Shown piece by piece: positions 63,723 to 64,000 of a stretch of DNA of 64,000 nt (position 1 is its first letter; every line of letters starts with the position of its first letter). The notes under the pieces were generated by a model. The model ran no database searches. It saw only the letters and a program-made list of their open reading frames with translations, and was not told where the DNA came from. The stretch comes from Streptomyces flavidovirens DSM 40150. Lineage in GTDB: Bacteria; Actinomycetota; Actinomycetes; Streptomycetales; Streptomycetaceae. Both the position numbers and the translations under genes were made by a program. The stretch lies in NCBI RefSeq assembly GCF_000429085.1, contig NZ_AUBE01000017.1:104088-168087 (forward strand). Reading direction: 5' to 3'.

Positions 63723-63795
63723 GCGGACGTGGCTCAGTTGGTAGAGCATCACCTTGCCAAGGTGAGGGTCGCGAGTTCGAATCTCGTCGTCCGCT
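63723..63795 (+). tRNA. tRNA-Gly (anticodon GCC)
   Basis: 73 nt. Acceptor GCGGACG/CGTCCGC with discriminator T, D-arm GGCTCAGTTGGTAGAGC, anticodon stem TCACC/GGTGA with loop TTGCCAA (GCC), and a normal GTTCGAATC T-arm. CCA is not encoded. First of three tandem tRNAs. Confidence 0.97.
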
Positions 63796-63834
63796 CGGTG
63801 TGGGGGATCTTCCCGACCCCCTGTATGCACTCCT

Positions 63835-63905
63835 GGTGGAGTGGCCGAGAGGCGAGGCAACGGCCTGCAAAGCCGTCTACACGGGTTCAAATCCCGTCTC
63901 CACCT
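63835..63905 (+). tRNA. tRNA-Cys (anticodon GCA)
   Basis: 71 nt. Acceptor GGTGGAG/CTCCACC, anticodon stem ACGGC/GCCGT with loop CTGCAAA (GCA), T-arm ACGGG/CCCGT with loop TTCAAAT. It sits between tRNA-Gly and tRNA-Val. Confidence 0.97.
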
Positions 63906-63909
63906 CCAA

Positions 63910-63981
63910 GGACGATTAGCTCAGCGGGAGAGCGCTTCCCTGACACGGAAGAGGTCACTGGTTCAATCCCAGTATCGTCCA
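63910..63981 (+). tRNA. tRNA-Val (anticodon GAC)
   Basis: 72 nt. Acceptor GGACGAT/ATCGTCC with discriminator A, anticodon stem CTTCC/GGAAG with loop CTGACAC (GAC, reading GTC/GTT), and T-arm ACTGG/CCAGT. A distinct isoacceptor from the two CAC copies at 54.0 and 57.3 kb, but sharing the D-arm body. Confidence 0.97.
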
Positions 63982-64000
63982 CTGGATCCCCGGAAACGGG

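Overview
The window is a GC-rich actinobacterial chromosome segment, almost certainly from Streptomyces. The evidence is the strong G/C preference at third codon positions, many GTG and a few TTG starts, and the presence of BldD, an SsgB-type protein and a phosphatidylinositol-mannoside (PIM) pathway. The gene order (pyr - bldD - nusB/efp - aro - alaS - rpsD - hisS - relA/apt/secFD/yajC/ruv - pdxST - PIM genes - thrS - ssgB) matches what I recall of the conserved Streptomyces core. I see no integrase, transposase, phage or biosynthetic cluster. Most of the window is housekeeping DNA.

Layout. 1-3.8 kb: minus-strand pyrimidine operon pyrR-pyrB-pyrC-(PH-like membrane protein)-carA, with a PyrR-type RNA stem-loop just before the pyrR ribosome site. 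3.9-4.5 kb: divergent bldD with a BldD-like box over its promoter. 4.6-12.3 kb: nusB, efp, an M24 peptidase homologue with altered metal ligands, a proline-rich P-loop protein, and the overlapping aroC-aroK-aroB-aroQ block. 11.4-17.9 kb: a minus-strand run of two small membrane proteins, alaS, ruvX, mltG and aroE. 18-20.2 kb: a plus-strand STAND ATPase. 20.3-23.2 kb: rpsD, a divergent DUF2470 gene behind a strong iron box, and rarA. 23.2-28.4 kb: a VKOR protein, hisS with an MBL hydrolase, a cyclophilin and a DUF349 protein. 28.4-37.8 kb: relA, apt, secF, secD, yajC, ruvB, ruvA, ruvC. 37.8-44.1 kb: yebC, pdxT, pdxS, a LemA-like protein, pimA, a PIM acyltransferase and pgsA. 44.3-48.4 kb: an unusual EF-G paralogue and a large membrane protein. 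48.4-53.9 kb: a HIT protein, a two-repeat CRISPR remnant, thrS, a DUF4365 gene pair and a DnaQ-type exonuclease. 54-64 kb: two near-identical tRNA-Val genes around a large membrane-protein gene, then ssgB, a CGNR zinc-finger protein, DsbA-like and GNAT proteins, pabB/pabC, and a tRNA-Gly/Cys/Val cluster.

How the genes work together. Several blocks are translationally coupled by ATGA, GTGA or TGATG overlaps (pyr, aro, ruvA/C, PIM genes, pabBC), implying polycistronic, stoichiometric expression of UMP synthesis, the shikimate pathway, Holliday-junction processing, PIM lipid synthesis and p-aminobenzoate synthesis. Strong hairpins separate most units.

The most unusual features are: a 375-bp nested inverted-repeat element between the LemA-like gene and pimA; an isolated type I-E-like two-repeat CRISPR remnant beside thrS; a near-consensus iron box between rpsD and the DUF2470 gene; and an EF-G paralogue and an M24 peptidase homologue whose key residues are altered.
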